64,000 nt of DNA from Paucibacter sediminis (GCF_030254645.1 NZ_CP116346.1:2917973-2981972); one strand, 5' to 3'; counted from the stretch's first letter, positions 33,950 to 43,028 are shown. A program made the numbers and translations. Notes: generated from the sequence alone by a model not told the origin.

Positions 33950-35078
33950 GGTCATGACCGTGGTCGGTACCCGGCCCGAGATCATCCGACTCTCGCGCGT
34001 GATGGCCCAGCTCGACAAGCACTGCGAGCATGTGCTGGTGCACACCGGCCAGAACTACGACTACGAGCTCAACGAGGTGTTCTTCAGCGATCTGGGCATC
34101 CGCAAGCCCGATCACTTCCTGGAGGCCGCCGGCGCCACCGCGGCCGAGACGATTGCCCAGGTGATCATGAATGTGGACAAGGTGCTGGAGCAGACTCAGC
34201 CGGATGCCTTGCTGATCCTGGGCGACACCAACAGCTGCCTGGCCGCGATTGCCGCCAAGCGCCGCAAGGTGCCGATCTTCCATATGGAGGCGGGCAACCG
34301 CTGCTTCGATTTCCGCGTGCCCGAGGAGATCAACCGCCGCATCGTTGATCACACCTCGGACATCAACCTCACCTACAGCCAGATCGCGCGCGACTACCTG
34401 CTGCGCGAGAACCTGCCGCCCGACCAGGTGATCTGCACCGGCAGCCCGATGCGCGAGGTGATCGAGCATTACCGCCCCGGCATCGAGGCTTCGGACGTGC
34501 TGGCGCGCCAGGGCTTGACGGCCGGCAAGTACTTCGTCGTCAGCTCGCACCGCGAGGAAAACGTCGACTCGCCCGAGAACCTGCAGCGCCTGCTGCAGAT
34601 CATGAACACCCTGGCCGAGCGGTACCAGGAGCCGGTGATCGTCTCCACCCACCCGCGCACGCGCAAGCGCCTGGAGACACTGCTGGCCCAGCAGCCCATG
34701 CATGCGCTGGTGAACTTCATGAAGCCCTTCGGCTTCCTGGACTACATCAAGCTGCAGAGCGGCGCGCGCGCCGTGCTCTCGGACAGCGGCACCATCACCG
34801 AGGAATCATCCATCCTCAACTTCCCGGCCCTGAACCTGCGCGAGGTGCACGAGCGGCCGGAAGGGTTTGAAGAGGCGGCGGTGATGATGGTGGGCCTGGA
34901 CGTGGCGCGCGTGCTCGATGGCCTGGCCATCCTGGCAACCCAGCCGCGCGGCGACGAACGCCTGCTGCGCCTGGTGAACGACTACGCGCCCGCCAATGTC
35001 TCCGACAAGGTGCTGCGCATCATCGTCAGCTACACCGGTTTCGTGAACCGCAAGGTCTGGCGCAAGCCCGGCGTCTGA
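33942..35078 (+). CDS. UDP-N-acetyl sugar 2-epimerase (FnlC/WbjD/WecB family)
   Basis: 378 residues. MTVVGTRPEIIRLSRVM at the start, VHTGQNYDYELNEVFF, LILGDTNSCLAA, HMEAGNRCFDFRVPEEINRRIVDH and SDSGTITEESSILNFPALNLRE are the non-hydrolysing UDP-GlcNAc 2-epimerase motifs. The RCFDFRVPEE segment marks the FnlC/WbjD branch that acts last in UDP-2-acetamido-2,6-dideoxy-L-hexose synthesis. With the two genes before it, the three-enzyme route is complete. ATG at 33942 overlaps the dehydratase end. Confidence 0.93.
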   Translation: MLKVMTVVGTRPEIIRLSRVMAQLDKHCEHVLVHTGQNYDYELNEVFFSDLGIRKPDHFLEAAGATAAETIAQVIMNVDKVLEQTQPDALLILGDTNSCLAAIAAKRRKVPIFHMEAGNRCFDFRVPEEINRRIVDHTSDINLTYSQIARDYLLRENLPPDQVICTGSPMREVIEHYRPGIEASDVLARQGLTAGKYFVVSSHREENVDSPENLQRLLQIMNTLAERYQEPVIVSTHPRTRKRLETLLAQQPMHALVNFMKPFGFLDYIKLQSGARAVLSDSGTITEESSILNFPALNLREVHERPEGFEEAAVMMVGLDVARVLDGLAILATQPRGDERLLRLVNDYAPANVSDKVLRIIVSYTGFVNRKVWRKPGV

Positions 35079-35106
35079 GCTCAGGGTTATCGACCTTGCC
35101 GGCCGC

Positions 35107-35112
35107 TAGAAT
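35107..35112 (+). promoter_or_regulatory. TAGAAT -10 element before the export gene
   Basis: TAGAATCGCGCC lies 77 nt before the ATG at 35189 and repeats the -10 plus GC-rich discriminator seen before rpmF, acpP and lepA. No good -35 at the usual spacing. It suggests that the export, Wzz and initiating-transferase genes have their own promoter. Confidence 0.4.
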
Positions 35113-35188
35113 CGCGCCCAGTTTTCCGCCGAGCCTGGCTCGGCCCTGCCTATCCGCACCGGCGGCTGGCCTACGACGCTTTGTGCCC

Positions 35189-37138
35189 ATGACCTCACCA
35201 CTTCGCAGTGCCTTTGCCTTCACCGCCCGTCGCTGGACGGGTTTGCTGTCAATGCTCCTGCTGGCGGCCGTGCTGCAGGAACCCGCGCTGGCGCAGGCCA
35301 TCCCGGGCATCTCCAACGACCAGCTGCCCACCTCGGGCGGGCCGGTGCGGCTGAGCCAGCCACTCTCGCAGAAGAAGAATGGCGAGAAGGATCGCAGCGG
35401 CAAGGACGGCAGCCGCAGCGATCGCCGTGATGCCGATCAGGACTGGGTCAAGCCCGTCTACAAGCCCAGCGAGTTCGAACTCTTTGTGCGCCAGCTGGCT
35501 GGCATCACCAAGGTGCAGGGCGAGCGTCTGGACGACGAAGGGCGCGATGCCTTGCGTCGTTTCGGTGCCGACCTGGTGACCGGCCGCAACTTTGACACCG
35601 AGGCCGCCACCGAAGGCGCCAGCCTGGTGCCCGACGACTATCTGCTCGGCCCGGGCGACGAGGTGATGATCAATCTCTGGGGCTCGGTGGAAGCCAATCT
35701 GCGCCTGGAAATCGATCGCAGCGGCCGCATCGCGATCCCGCGCGTTGGCATGGTCTCGCTCACAGGCGTGCGCTACGCCGACCTGCGCCAGGTGATCTCG
35801 CAACGCGTGGCGGCCCAGTTCCGCAATTTCGACCTGTCGGTGGCCCTGGGCCAGGTGCGCGCTGTGCGCATCTATGTGACCGGTTTCGTGCAAAAGCCCG
35901 GCGCGCTCTCGGTGAGCGGGCTTTCCACCGTGCTGCATGCCCTGATGGCCGCCGGTGGCCCCACCGGCGTGGGCAGCTACCGCAGCATCCAGCTGCGCCG
36001 CGGCGGCCAACTGGTGAGCAACTTCGACCTCTATGACCTGCTGCTGCGCGGCGACCGCAGCGGTGACCGCGTGCTGCGCAACGACGACGTGGTGCATGTG
36101 GCCGCGGTGGGCGCACAGATCGGCGTGATCGGCAGCGTCAACAAGCCGGCCGTGTTCGAGCTCAAGGGCAACGAGACGATTGCGGATGCGCTGGCGATGG
36201 CCGGCGGCCTGTCGGCCGTGGCGAACCGCAACACGGCGGTGGTGCACCGGCTTGATGAGCGCGTGGGCCAGGCCCTGCGCGACGTGGATCTGAAGAAGGA
36301 CCTGAGCCAGCCCATCGGCAATGGCGATGTGCTGCGGGTGGCGAGCGTGGCCGACATGGCGCGCCCGGCGCTGCGCCAGAGCAAGCGCGTGCGCGTGGAA
36401 GGCGAGGTGCAGCGCCCCGGCGATTACCTGCTGCCCGCTGGCAGTTCGCTGCGCGACGCGCTCAACGCGGCGGGCGGCTTGACGCTGGAGGCCTTCCTGT
36501 ACGGCGCCGAGTTCACGCGCGAAACGGTGCGCGTGTCGCAGATTGAAAACTACGACCGTGCCTTGCGTGATCTGGAAGCGGAGCTGACGCGCGCCTCCGT
36601 GACGCAGAAGGAAAAGGTCGTGGCGCCCAGCGACAGCACGGTGGCCCGCGGTACCGAGCAATCGCGCCTGCTGGATCGCCTGCGCTCGGTGCAGCCGACC
36701 GGCCGGGTGGTGTTGCAGTTCGGCCCCGCCGACGCGCAGTTGCCCGAACTTTCGATCGAGGATGGCGACCGCCTCTACGTGCCCGCCAAACCCTCGGCGG
36801 TCAACGTCTACGGCAGCGTGTTCAACAGCGGCAGCTATCTGTTTACCGCCGGCCGCTCGCTCGAGCAGTACCTGGGCATGGCCGGTGGTGCCACGCGCAG
36901 TGCCGACAAGGGCAGCGTCTTCGTGGTGCGCGCCAACGGCAGCGTGGTGAGCAATCTGGCGCGCGCCGGCTGGAACTTCGGTGGCGGCCGGGTCGAGGCC
37001 CTGCAGGCCTTGCCGGGCGACACCATCTTCGTGCCCGAGGACATGTTCCGCGTTGGTGACAGACAGGATCTGAAGGACTGGTCGCAGATCCTTTATCAAT
37101 TCGGCTTGGGTGCGCTGGCACTCAAGAACCTGAAGTGA
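35189..37138 (+). CDS. SLBB-domain polysaccharide export outer-membrane protein (Wza-related)
   Basis: About 649 residues from ATG 35189. The signal peptide ends ALA-QA near residue 35, with no lipobox cysteine. A charged spacer (KNGEKDRSGKDGSRSDRR) precedes the Poly_export domain LVPDDYLLGPGDEVMINLWGSVEANLRLEIDRSGRIAIPRVG, then several SLBB repeats (VYVTGFVQKPGAL-type, VIGSVNKPAVFELKG, VEGEVQRPGDYLLPAG, VYGSVFNSGSYLFTAG). Such proteins form the periplasmic and outer-membrane exit for capsule or exopolysaccharide. It is longer than Wza because of the extra SLBB copies. The stop overlaps the GTG of the Wzz gene. Its presence suggests export of a polymer in addition to, or instead of, O-antigen. 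Confidence 0.9.
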   Translation: MTSPLRSAFAFTARRWTGLLSMLLLAAVLQEPALAQAIPGISNDQLPTSGGPVRLSQPLSQKKNGEKDRSGKDGSRSDRRDADQDWVKPVYKPSEFELFVRQLAGITKVQGERLDDEGRDALRRFGADLVTGRNFDTEAATEGASLVPDDYLLGPGDEVMINLWGSVEANLRLEIDRSGRIAIPRVGMVSLTGVRYADLRQVISQRVAAQFRNFDLSVALGQVRAVRIYVTGFVQKPGALSVSGLSTVLHALMAAGGPTGVGSYRSIQLRRGGQLVSNFDLYDLLLRGDRSGDRVLRNDDVVHVAAVGAQIGVIGSVNKPAVFELKGNETIADALAMAGGLSAVANRNTAVVHRLDERVGQALRDVDLKKDLSQPIGNGDVLRVASVADMARPALRQSKRVRVEGEVQRPGDYLLPAGSSLRDALNAAGGLTLEAFLYGAEFTRETVRVSQIENYDRALRDLEAELTRASVTQKEKVVAPSDSTVARGTEQSRLLDRLRSVQPTGRVVLQFGPADAQLPELSIEDGDRLYVPAKPSAVNVYGSVFNSGSYLFTAGRSLEQYLGMAGGATRSADKGSVFVVRANGSVVSNLARAGWNFGGGRVEALQALPGDTIFVPEDMFRVGDRQDLKDWSQILYQFGLGALALKNLK

Positions 37139-38328
37139 GCCCCGAACACGCGAGTGCAGCCTTGAATTCGACTAACCCCATGAGTTCGCAGGCAGGGCCT
37201 GCGGGTGCCGACGGCCTGGACCTGGTGCTGGAACTGGCGCGTCACACGCGCAAGATCGTCGGCGCCTCCTTCCTGATCGGCTGCCTGGCGCTGGGCGCGA
37301 CCTATCTGGTCAAGCCCACCTTCACCGCTGCGGTGGTGCTCTTGCCGCCGCAGCAGCAGCAGTCGCTGGCGACCTCGGCGCTATCGTCGCTGGGCGCCTT
37401 GGCGGGCCTGGCCGGCGGCGCGGCTGGCATCAAGAGCCCGATGGATCAATACGTGGCCCTGCTGCAGAGCACCACCGTGGCCGACCGCCTGATCGAGCGT
37501 TTCAAGCTGGCCGAGGTCTATGACGAGGAACTGCGCTCGGATGTGCGGCGCCGTTTCTGGGCCAATCTGCGGGTTGCGGCCGGGCGGCGCGATGGCCTAA
37601 TCACGATCGAGTTCGATGACAAGGACGCGCAGCGCGCCGCCGCGCTGGCCAATGCCAGTGTCGACGAGTTCCGGCGCATCACCTCCGAGCTGGCGATCAC
37701 CGAAGCGCAGCAGCGCAAGGTCTTCTTCGAGAAGCATCTGAGCGAAACCAAGCAACGCCTCGCCGCTGCCCAGCAGGGCCTGGCGGACAGCGGCATCTCC
37801 ACCGGCGCCTTGAAGGCAGAGCCCAAGGCGGCCGCCGAGGGCTATGCCAAGCTGAAGGCCGAGTACACCGCCGCGCAGGTGCGCCTGCAGGCCATGCTCA
37901 GCAACTTCACGGCCAATGCGCCCGAGGTGATGCAGCAGCAGTCCGGCATGGCGGCGTTGAAGGCGCAACTGGACAAGCTGGAGAGTGCCGGCAACGCCGC
38001 GCCCGACAATGGCGCCGGCTACATCAGCAAGTACCGCGAGTACAAGTACCAGGAAACGCTGTTCGAGCTGTTCTCGCGCCAGTACGAATTGGCGCGCGTG
38101 GACGAGAGCCGCGAGGGTGGTCTGGTGCAGGTGGTGGATGCCGCCCAGGTGCCGGACAAGAAGAGCAAGCCCAAGCGCGCGGTGATCGCGCTTTCGGCCA
38201 CGCTGGTGAGCGGCGTGCTGATGGCCTTGTTCGTGTTGATGCGTGCGCGTTGGCGCATGGGCGACAGCACGCCCGAAGAGCGCGCCAAGCTGGGCAAGAT
38301 CTGGCCGGCTCTGTGGGGGCGTGCGTAA
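37135..38328 (+). CDS. Wzz/GumC-type chain-length regulator
   Basis: 397 residues from GTG 37135 (overlaps previous stop); ATG 37180 is an alternative. The Wzz domain begins GLDLVLELARHTRKIVGASFLIGCLALGATYLVKPTFTA with the first membrane helix. A long periplasmic coiled coil follows, then the C-terminal proline-rich helix region AAQVPDKKSKPKRAVIALSATLVSGVLMALFVLM. There is no tyrosine-kinase domain, so it is the Wzz/GumC type. It sets polymer length with the Wzy protein and may contact the export protein just upstream. Confidence 0.9.
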   Translation: MSPEHASAALNSTNPMSSQAGPAGADGLDLVLELARHTRKIVGASFLIGCLALGATYLVKPTFTAAVVLLPPQQQQSLATSALSSLGALAGLAGGAAGIKSPMDQYVALLQSTTVADRLIERFKLAEVYDEELRSDVRRRFWANLRVAAGRRDGLITIEFDDKDAQRAAALANASVDEFRRITSELAITEAQQRKVFFEKHLSETKQRLAAAQQGLADSGISTGALKAEPKAAAEGYAKLKAEYTAAQVRLQAMLSNFTANAPEVMQQQSGMAALKAQLDKLESAGNAAPDNGAGYISKYREYKYQETLFELFSRQYELARVDESREGGLVQVVDAAQVPDKKSKPKRAVIALSATLVSGVLMALFVLMRARWRMGDSTPEERAKLGKIWPALWGRA

Positions 38329-38366
38329 GCGGGGGCCCAACCCCTTCGGAGCCGAACCAAGCCCCC

Positions 38367-39461
38367 ATGTTCTCCACATTTGCCCTGAGCTTCGCGGTCG
38401 CGGTGGTGCTGACCCTGCTGATCGTACGCTCCTCGCGCCTGCATGCGCGGCTCTCGGCGGACCACGATTTTTCCGGTCCGCAGAAGTTCCATGCGCGGCC
38501 GGTGCCGCGTGTGGGCGGTATAGGCATCTTTGTCGGGTTCACGGCAGGCGCACTGCTCTGGGCCTACAAATCGGCCGAGGTGCGCGAGCCCACGCTGGCG
38601 CTGCTGGTCTGCGCCTTGCCTGCTTTCTGCGCGGGCTTGCTGGAGGACTTCACCAAGCGCATCAGCCCCGCCTGGCGCATGCTGGCGCTGGTGTTGGCGG
38701 CCTTCCTGGGGGCCTGGTTGCTGAATGCGCGCATCGGCTACACCTCCATCCCCGGCGTGGATGCCATCGCCGCGACCTCCATCGGCGCGGTCGTGCTGGC
38801 GGTGTTCGTGGTTTCGGGCGTGGCCAACTCGATCAACATCATCGACGGCTTCAATGGCCTGGCCTCGATGTGCAGCGTCATCATGCTGACCGGCGTGGCG
38901 GCTGTGGCCTTCACCGTCGGTGACCCATGGATTGCCATCAGCGCCCTGCTGGCGGTGGCCGCGACGCTGGGCTTCTTCGTCTGGAACTACCCGATGGGCC
39001 TGGTGTTCCTGGGCGACGGCGGGGCCTATTTCCTGGGCTTTGTATTGGCCGAGTTGAGCATCCTGCTGATCGCGCGCAATCCGGATGTCTCGCCACTCTT
39101 CCCCTTGCTGCTGTGTGCCTATCCGGTGGTGGAGACGGTGTTCTCGATGTATCGGCGCAAGGTCGTGCGCGGCCGGCCGATGGGCATGCCCGACGGCGTG
39201 CACCTGCACAGCCTGATCTATCGCCGCCTGATGCGCTGGGCCATCGGCAGCCGCGACGCCAAGGTGCTGACGCGTCGCAACTCGCTCACCGCGCCCTATC
39301 TATGGGTGGTGTGTTCCTTCTCCACCATCCCGGCGGTGATCTGGTGGGATGACACCGGCGCGCTGGCGATTGCGCTGCTGCTGTTCGCGCTGGCCTATGT
39401 GAGCACCTATTGGCGCATCGTGCGTTTCCGCACGCCGCGCTGGCTCGTCTTCAAGCGCTGA
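38367..39461 (+). CDS. WecA/MraY-like undecaprenyl-phosphate sugar-1-phosphate transferase
   Basis: 364 residues with about ten membrane helices. Family motifs are present: KFHARPVPRVGGIGIF, LLEDFTKRISP (E93-D94 where DD is usual), NSINIIDGFNGLA (154-166), LGDGGAYFLGF (215-225) and GMPDGVHLHSLIYRRL with the HIHH-like His motif reduced to HLHS. This integral-membrane family transfers GlcNAc-1-P or similar to undecaprenyl phosphate. It is unlike the monotopic PglC-type enzyme at 5564, so the locus has two different initiating activities. Confidence 0.9.
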   Translation: MFSTFALSFAVAVVLTLLIVRSSRLHARLSADHDFSGPQKFHARPVPRVGGIGIFVGFTAGALLWAYKSAEVREPTLALLVCALPAFCAGLLEDFTKRISPAWRMLALVLAAFLGAWLLNARIGYTSIPGVDAIAATSIGAVVLAVFVVSGVANSINIIDGFNGLASMCSVIMLTGVAAVAFTVGDPWIAISALLAVAATLGFFVWNYPMGLVFLGDGGAYFLGFVLAELSILLIARNPDVSPLFPLLLCAYPVVETVFSMYRRKVVRGRPMGMPDGVHLHSLIYRRLMRWAIGSRDAKVLTRRNSLTAPYLWVVCSFSTIPAVIWWDDTGALAIALLLFALAYVSTYWRIVRFRTPRWLVFKR

Positions 39462-39509
39462 ATTCAGTGAAAACCCGAGGTATCGCGCTCTCAGGCGATA
39501 ATCGAGGTC

Positions 39510-40991
39510 ATGACCGACATTAAAGAGAACGAAGTCGCTGCCGATCCGACGCCTGCGCGCTTCGATACGCTGCCCCTGGACGCCAAGCTCTTGCGAGCCG
39601 TGGATGACTCCGGCTACACCAGCATGACGCCCATCCAGGCCAAGGCCATCCCCATCGTGCTGGCGGGCCAGGATGTGATGGGCGCGGCCCAGACCGGCAC
39701 CGGCAAGACGGCAGCGTTCTCCATCCCCCTGCTGCAGCGCATGCTCAAGCATGAGAACAGCAGTGCCTCGCCGGCCCGCCACCCGGTGCGCGCGCTGGTG
39801 CTGGCGCCCACGCGGGAGCTGGCCGATCAGGTGGCCAACAACGTCAAGGCCTATTCCAAGCACACCAATCTGCGCGTGGCCTGCGTGTTTGGCGGCATCG
39901 ACATGAAGCCGCAGACGCTGCAACTGAAGGCCGGCGTCGAGGTGCTGATCGCCACGCCGGGCCGTCTGCTGGACCATATCGAGGCCAAGAATGCGGTGCT
40001 GAACCAGGTCGAGTACGTGGTGCTGGACGAGGCCGACCGCATGCTGGACATCGGTTTCCTGCCCGACCTGCAGCGCATCCTCAGCTACCTGCCCAAGACG
40101 CGCCAGACCCTGCTGTTCTCGGCCACCTTCTCGCCCGAGATCAAGCGCCTGGCCGAAAGCTATCTGCAGAACCCGCAGCTGGTGGAAGTGGCGCGCCCGA
40201 ACGCCACCGCCACCAATGTGGAGCAACTGTTCTACAGCGTCACCGATGACGAGAAGCGCCCGGCGGTGCTGAAGGTGCTGCGCGAGCGCAGCATCAAGCA
40301 GGCCATCGTGTTCGTGAACTCCAAGCTGGGCTGTGCACGCCTGGCGCGTTCCTTCGAGCGCGACGGTCTGCGCACCAATGCCCTGCATGGCGACAAGTCG
40401 CAGGACGAGCGCCTGAAGGCGCTGGAAGCCTTCAAGCGCGGCGAGGTCGATGTGCTGGTGTGCACCGATGTGGCCGCACGTGGCCTCGACATCGCCGATC
40501 TGCCCGCCGTCTTCAACTTCGACGTGCCCTTCAATGCCGAAGACTATGTGCACCGCATCGGCCGTACCGGCCGCGCCGGCGCATCGGGTGTTGCGGTGAC
40601 CCTGGTGGGCAAATCGGATGCGCGTCTGATCGCCGACATCGAGAAGCTGATCAAGAAGAAGATCGACCTGGATGCGATCGAGCTTGACGAGGAGCGGCCG
40701 CGCCGCCCGCGTCGCGAATACGAGGACCGTCCGGCCGAGCCGATGGCAGCCGCGCCGGCCGCCCCGCGCCCGAGCTACCGCGCGCCCGCGGCGCCGCGTG
40801 ACCCGCTGTTCGACCAGCCCTATGAGGCACGCAACAACGGCGAGGCGGCGGCCTGGGAAAAGACCCCTGCCAATGCCGCATCGGTGGGCAAGGGCCTGTC
40901 GAGCTACATCAAGCCCAAGAAGAAGGTGGCGGCGCTGTTCGGTGCCAAGCGTGCGCCGGTGGCCGAAGCCACCGAGACCGCCGAGTCCTGA
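39510..40991 (+). CDS. rhlE: DEAD-box RNA helicase (RhlE-like)
   Basis: 493 residues. Q-motif region YTSMTPIQAKAIP, motif I AQTGTGKTA, Ia PTRELADQ, II VLDEADRML, III FSATFS, IV IVFVNSK, V TDVAARGLDIADLP and VI HRIGRTGRAG are all intact. The C-terminal tail is basic, then Pro/Ala-rich, as in RhlE enzymes of Burkholderiales. It unwinds structured RNA, probably in ribosome assembly or mRNA decay with RNase E. ATG at 39510 follows CGAGG. The stop abuts the convergent methyltransferase stop with no gap (TGATCA). Confidence 0.9.
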   Translation: MTDIKENEVAADPTPARFDTLPLDAKLLRAVDDSGYTSMTPIQAKAIPIVLAGQDVMGAAQTGTGKTAAFSIPLLQRMLKHENSSASPARHPVRALVLAPTRELADQVANNVKAYSKHTNLRVACVFGGIDMKPQTLQLKAGVEVLIATPGRLLDHIEAKNAVLNQVEYVVLDEADRMLDIGFLPDLQRILSYLPKTRQTLLFSATFSPEIKRLAESYLQNPQLVEVARPNATATNVEQLFYSVTDDEKRPAVLKVLRERSIKQAIVFVNSKLGCARLARSFERDGLRTNALHGDKSQDERLKALEAFKRGEVDVLVCTDVAARGLDIADLPAVFNFDVPFNAEDYVHRIGRTGRAGASGVAVTLVGKSDARLIADIEKLIKKKIDLDAIELDEERPRRPRREYEDRPAEPMAAAPAAPRPSYRAPAAPRDPLFDQPYEARNNGEAAAWEKTPANAASVGKGLSSYIKPKKKVAALFGAKRAPVAEATETAES

Positions 40992-41780
40992 TCAGGCCAA
41001 GAGGGCAAACACCGCCGGCACCTTGTCCGGCAAGCTGGTCGGCAGCTTGCGCCATTCCGCCACGCTGGCGCTGCGCGTCCAGCCCTGCGCCAGGCTGATG
41101 CCGCAGCTGATCGACAGGCGCGTGCTCGGCTTCAGCTGCGTCAGCAAGGCCTCCAGCAAGGCGCTGTTGCGGTAGGGCGTCTCTATCATCAGCTGGGTCT
41201 GCTGCTGGCGCAGCGATTGCGCCTCCAGCTCGCGGATGCGCGCGCCGCGCTGTGCCGCGTCCACCGGCAGATAGCCCACGAAGGCAAAGCTCTGGCCGTT
41301 CAGGCCGCTGGCGGCCAGGGCCAGCAGCAGCGAGCTGGGCCCGCTCATGGGCACCACCTCGATGCCGGCGGCATGCGCTGCCGCCACCAAGATCGCGCCC
41401 GGGTCCGCCACGGCCGGCAGGCCGGCCTCGGAGATCAGGCCCAGATCGTGGCCCGCCAGGGCAGGGGCCAGCAGCGCCTGCCAGGCCTTGTCGGTCTCGG
41501 GCGTCGGCTTGCGCTGGCCGTTGTTTTGACCTTTTGGTGGGCGTGGCAACTCCGAGATCTGCAGCTGCTGCAGCGGCTGCGCCAGCGGGCAGATGGCATC
41601 CACCCGTTTCAGAAAGGCGCGCGTGGTCTTGGCGTTCTCGGCTGCCCAGTAGGTGAGGCGCGCTGCGGTGCTGATGACCTGCTCGGGCAACACCTCGCGC
41701 AGGTCCACTGCGGCCCCCTCGACGCCGAAGTCCAGCGTGTTGGGCACGAGAAAGAGTCGCCCCGGCTTGGCGCCACTCAT
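40992..41780 (-). CDS. RsmI-like SAM-dependent methyltransferase (tetrapyrrole-methylase fold)
   Basis: 262 residues. GRLFLVPNTLDFG at the N-terminus, GHDLGLISEAGLPAVADPGAILVAAAHAAGIEVVPMSGPSSLLLALAASGLNGQSFAFVGYLP is the SAM-binding region of the family that includes RsmI (16S rRNA C1402 2'-O-methyltransferase). The N-terminus is divergent from true RsmI, and a low-complexity insert PPKGQNNGQRKPTPE interrupts it, so it is best called an RsmI paralogue of unknown substrate. Transcribed after maf, with an ATGA overlap at 41777-41780. Confidence 0.83.
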   Translation of the reverse strand: MSGAKPGRLFLVPNTLDFGVEGAAVDLREVLPEQVISTAARLTYWAAENAKTTRAFLKRVDAICPLAQPLQQLQISELPRPPKGQNNGQRKPTPETDKAWQALLAPALAGHDLGLISEAGLPAVADPGAILVAAAHAAGIEVVPMSGPSSLLLALAASGLNGQSFAFVGYLPVDAAQRGARIRELEAQSLRQQQTQLMIETPYRNSALLEALLTQLKPSTRLSISCGISLAQGWTRSASVAEWRKLPTSLPDKVPAVFALLA

Positions 41781-42388
41781 CGTGCGGCTCCGCTGTGCAG
41801 CAGCGGGTCGAGGCCGGCCTGGCGCAGCAGCTGCGCTGTGCGTATCAGCGGCAGGCCAATCAGCGCCGTCGGGTCGTCGGATTCAATCGCGCTCAGCAGA
41901 CTGATGCCCAGGCCTTCGGACTTGGCGCTGCCGGCGCAGTCATAGGGTTGCTCGGCGTGCAGGTAGTTGTCGATCTCGGCATCGCTGAGTTCGCGGAAGC
42001 GCACCCGTACCGGGGCCAGGTCTTGCGCCGCAAAGCCGCTCACCCGGCAGACCACGGCCAGGGCGGTCTGGAACACCACGCTGCGGCCGCTCATGCTGCG
42101 CAGCTGCGCCTGCGCGCGCGCATGCGTGCCGGGCTTGCCTATGCTCTGGCCGTCCAGATCGGCCACCTGGTCCGACCCTATCACCACGGCGTCGGGGAAG
42201 CGTGTGGCCACGGCCTGCGCCTTGGCCAGGGCCAGTCTGTTGGCCAGGGCGGCAGGCGTTTCGCCGGGCAGGGGGCTTTCGTCCACCTCGGGCGAGCAGA
42301 CGTCGAAGGGCAGGCGCAGGCGTTCCAGCAGTTCGCGGCGGTAGCGCGAGGTGGAGGCCAGGATCAGGGGGCGGGGCAGGATGCTCAT
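41777..42388 (-). CDS. maf: Maf-family nucleotide pyrophosphatase (YceF type)
   Basis: 203 residues. LILASTSRYRRELLERL is the N-terminal Maf signature, VDESPLPGE and VVIGSDQVADLDGQSIGKPG the catalytic region with the general-base Asp. YLHAEQPYDCAGSAKSEGLGISLL is the substrate loop; its sequence fits the YceF subfamily, which hydrolyses 7-methyl-GTP, rather than the dTTPase YhdE. It is divergent from yceD with only 38 nt between the start codons, the usual arrangement in this order. A nucleotide house-cleaning role in the cytoplasm. Confidence 0.9.
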   Translation of the reverse strand: MSILPRPLILASTSRYRRELLERLRLPFDVCSPEVDESPLPGETPAALANRLALAKAQAVATRFPDAVVIGSDQVADLDGQSIGKPGTHARAQAQLRSMSGRSVVFQTALAVVCRVSGFAAQDLAPVRVRFRELSDAEIDNYLHAEQPYDCAGSAKSEGLGISLLSAIESDDPTALIGLPLIRTAQLLRQAGLDPLLHSGAAR

Positions 42389-42426
42389 GGGGCGGATTGT
42401 CCCATCGGCGCCCTTACACTTGCGGC

Positions 42427-42990
42427 ATGAAAGAGCGAGTTGTTGACCCCCTCAAGCTGGATGTCGAGGCCTTTGCCCGCGATGGCGCCAGCCTGCAGGG
42501 AAGCTGGCCTGCCAGCACGTTGGAGCGCATCGCCGACAGCGCGGCGCCCGAGGCGCCCGTAGGCGATTGGCCGCCGGTGCAATGGACGGTGCGCGGCGAG
42601 CGCCGCACTCCGCGTGGCGGCGAGGCCGAGATCTGGCTGCATCTGGAGGCCGATGCCCGCGCGCAGCTGACCTGCCAGCGTTGCCTGAAGCCGGTGGAGG
42701 CGCATGTGGCGTTCGCGCGCTGGTTCCGCTTTGTGCGCGACGAGGCCGTGGCCGCCGAGCTGGATGCCGACAGCGAGGAGGACGTGCTGACCCTCACGCG
42801 CCATCTGGATCTGCGCGAGCTGGTGGAAGACGAGTTGCTGCTGGAGCTGCCCCTGGTGCCGCGCCACGACAGCTGCCCGGAGCCGCTGCCGCGCCCGCTG
42901 GAAGACGCGGACGATGCGGCCATCGAAGAGGAGCGGCCGAATCCCTTCGCCGCCCTGGCGGCGCTGAAGGGCAAGGGCCGCACGCAGTAA
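42427..42990 (+). CDS. yceD: YceD/DUF177 protein, 23S rRNA accumulation protein
   Basis: 187 residues. LTCQRCLKPVEAHVAF contains the CxxC pair, and EDELLLELPLVPRHDSC the second conserved cysteine segment of the DUF177/YceD family. NPFAALAALKG near the C-terminus is also typical. YceD is required for normal 23S rRNA levels and is almost always next to rpmF, as here. A possible -10 (TACACT, 42415-42420) lies only 6 nt before the ATG, which would make the mRNA leaderless; this is weak evidence. Confidence 0.92.
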   Translation: MKERVVDPLKLDVEAFARDGASLQGSWPASTLERIADSAAPEAPVGDWPPVQWTVRGERRTPRGGEAEIWLHLEADARAQLTCQRCLKPVEAHVAFARWFRFVRDEAVAAELDADSEEDVLTLTRHLDLRELVEDELLLELPLVPRHDSCPEPLPRPLEDADDAAIEEERPNPFAALAALKGKGRTQ

Positions 42991-43007
42991 GCCGCTCGTC
43001 GGGCTTT

Positions 43008-43022
43008 CTTCCGGGCCGGAAG
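43008..43022. promoter_or_regulatory. 15-nt inverted repeat just before the rpmF -10
   Basis: CTTCCG-GGC-CGGAAG is a near-perfect palindrome lying directly upstream of the TAGAAT element at 43029. It could be an operator or the 3' hairpin of the yceD transcript; it has no T-run. Confidence 0.35.
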
Positions 43023-43028
43023 CCGTGC

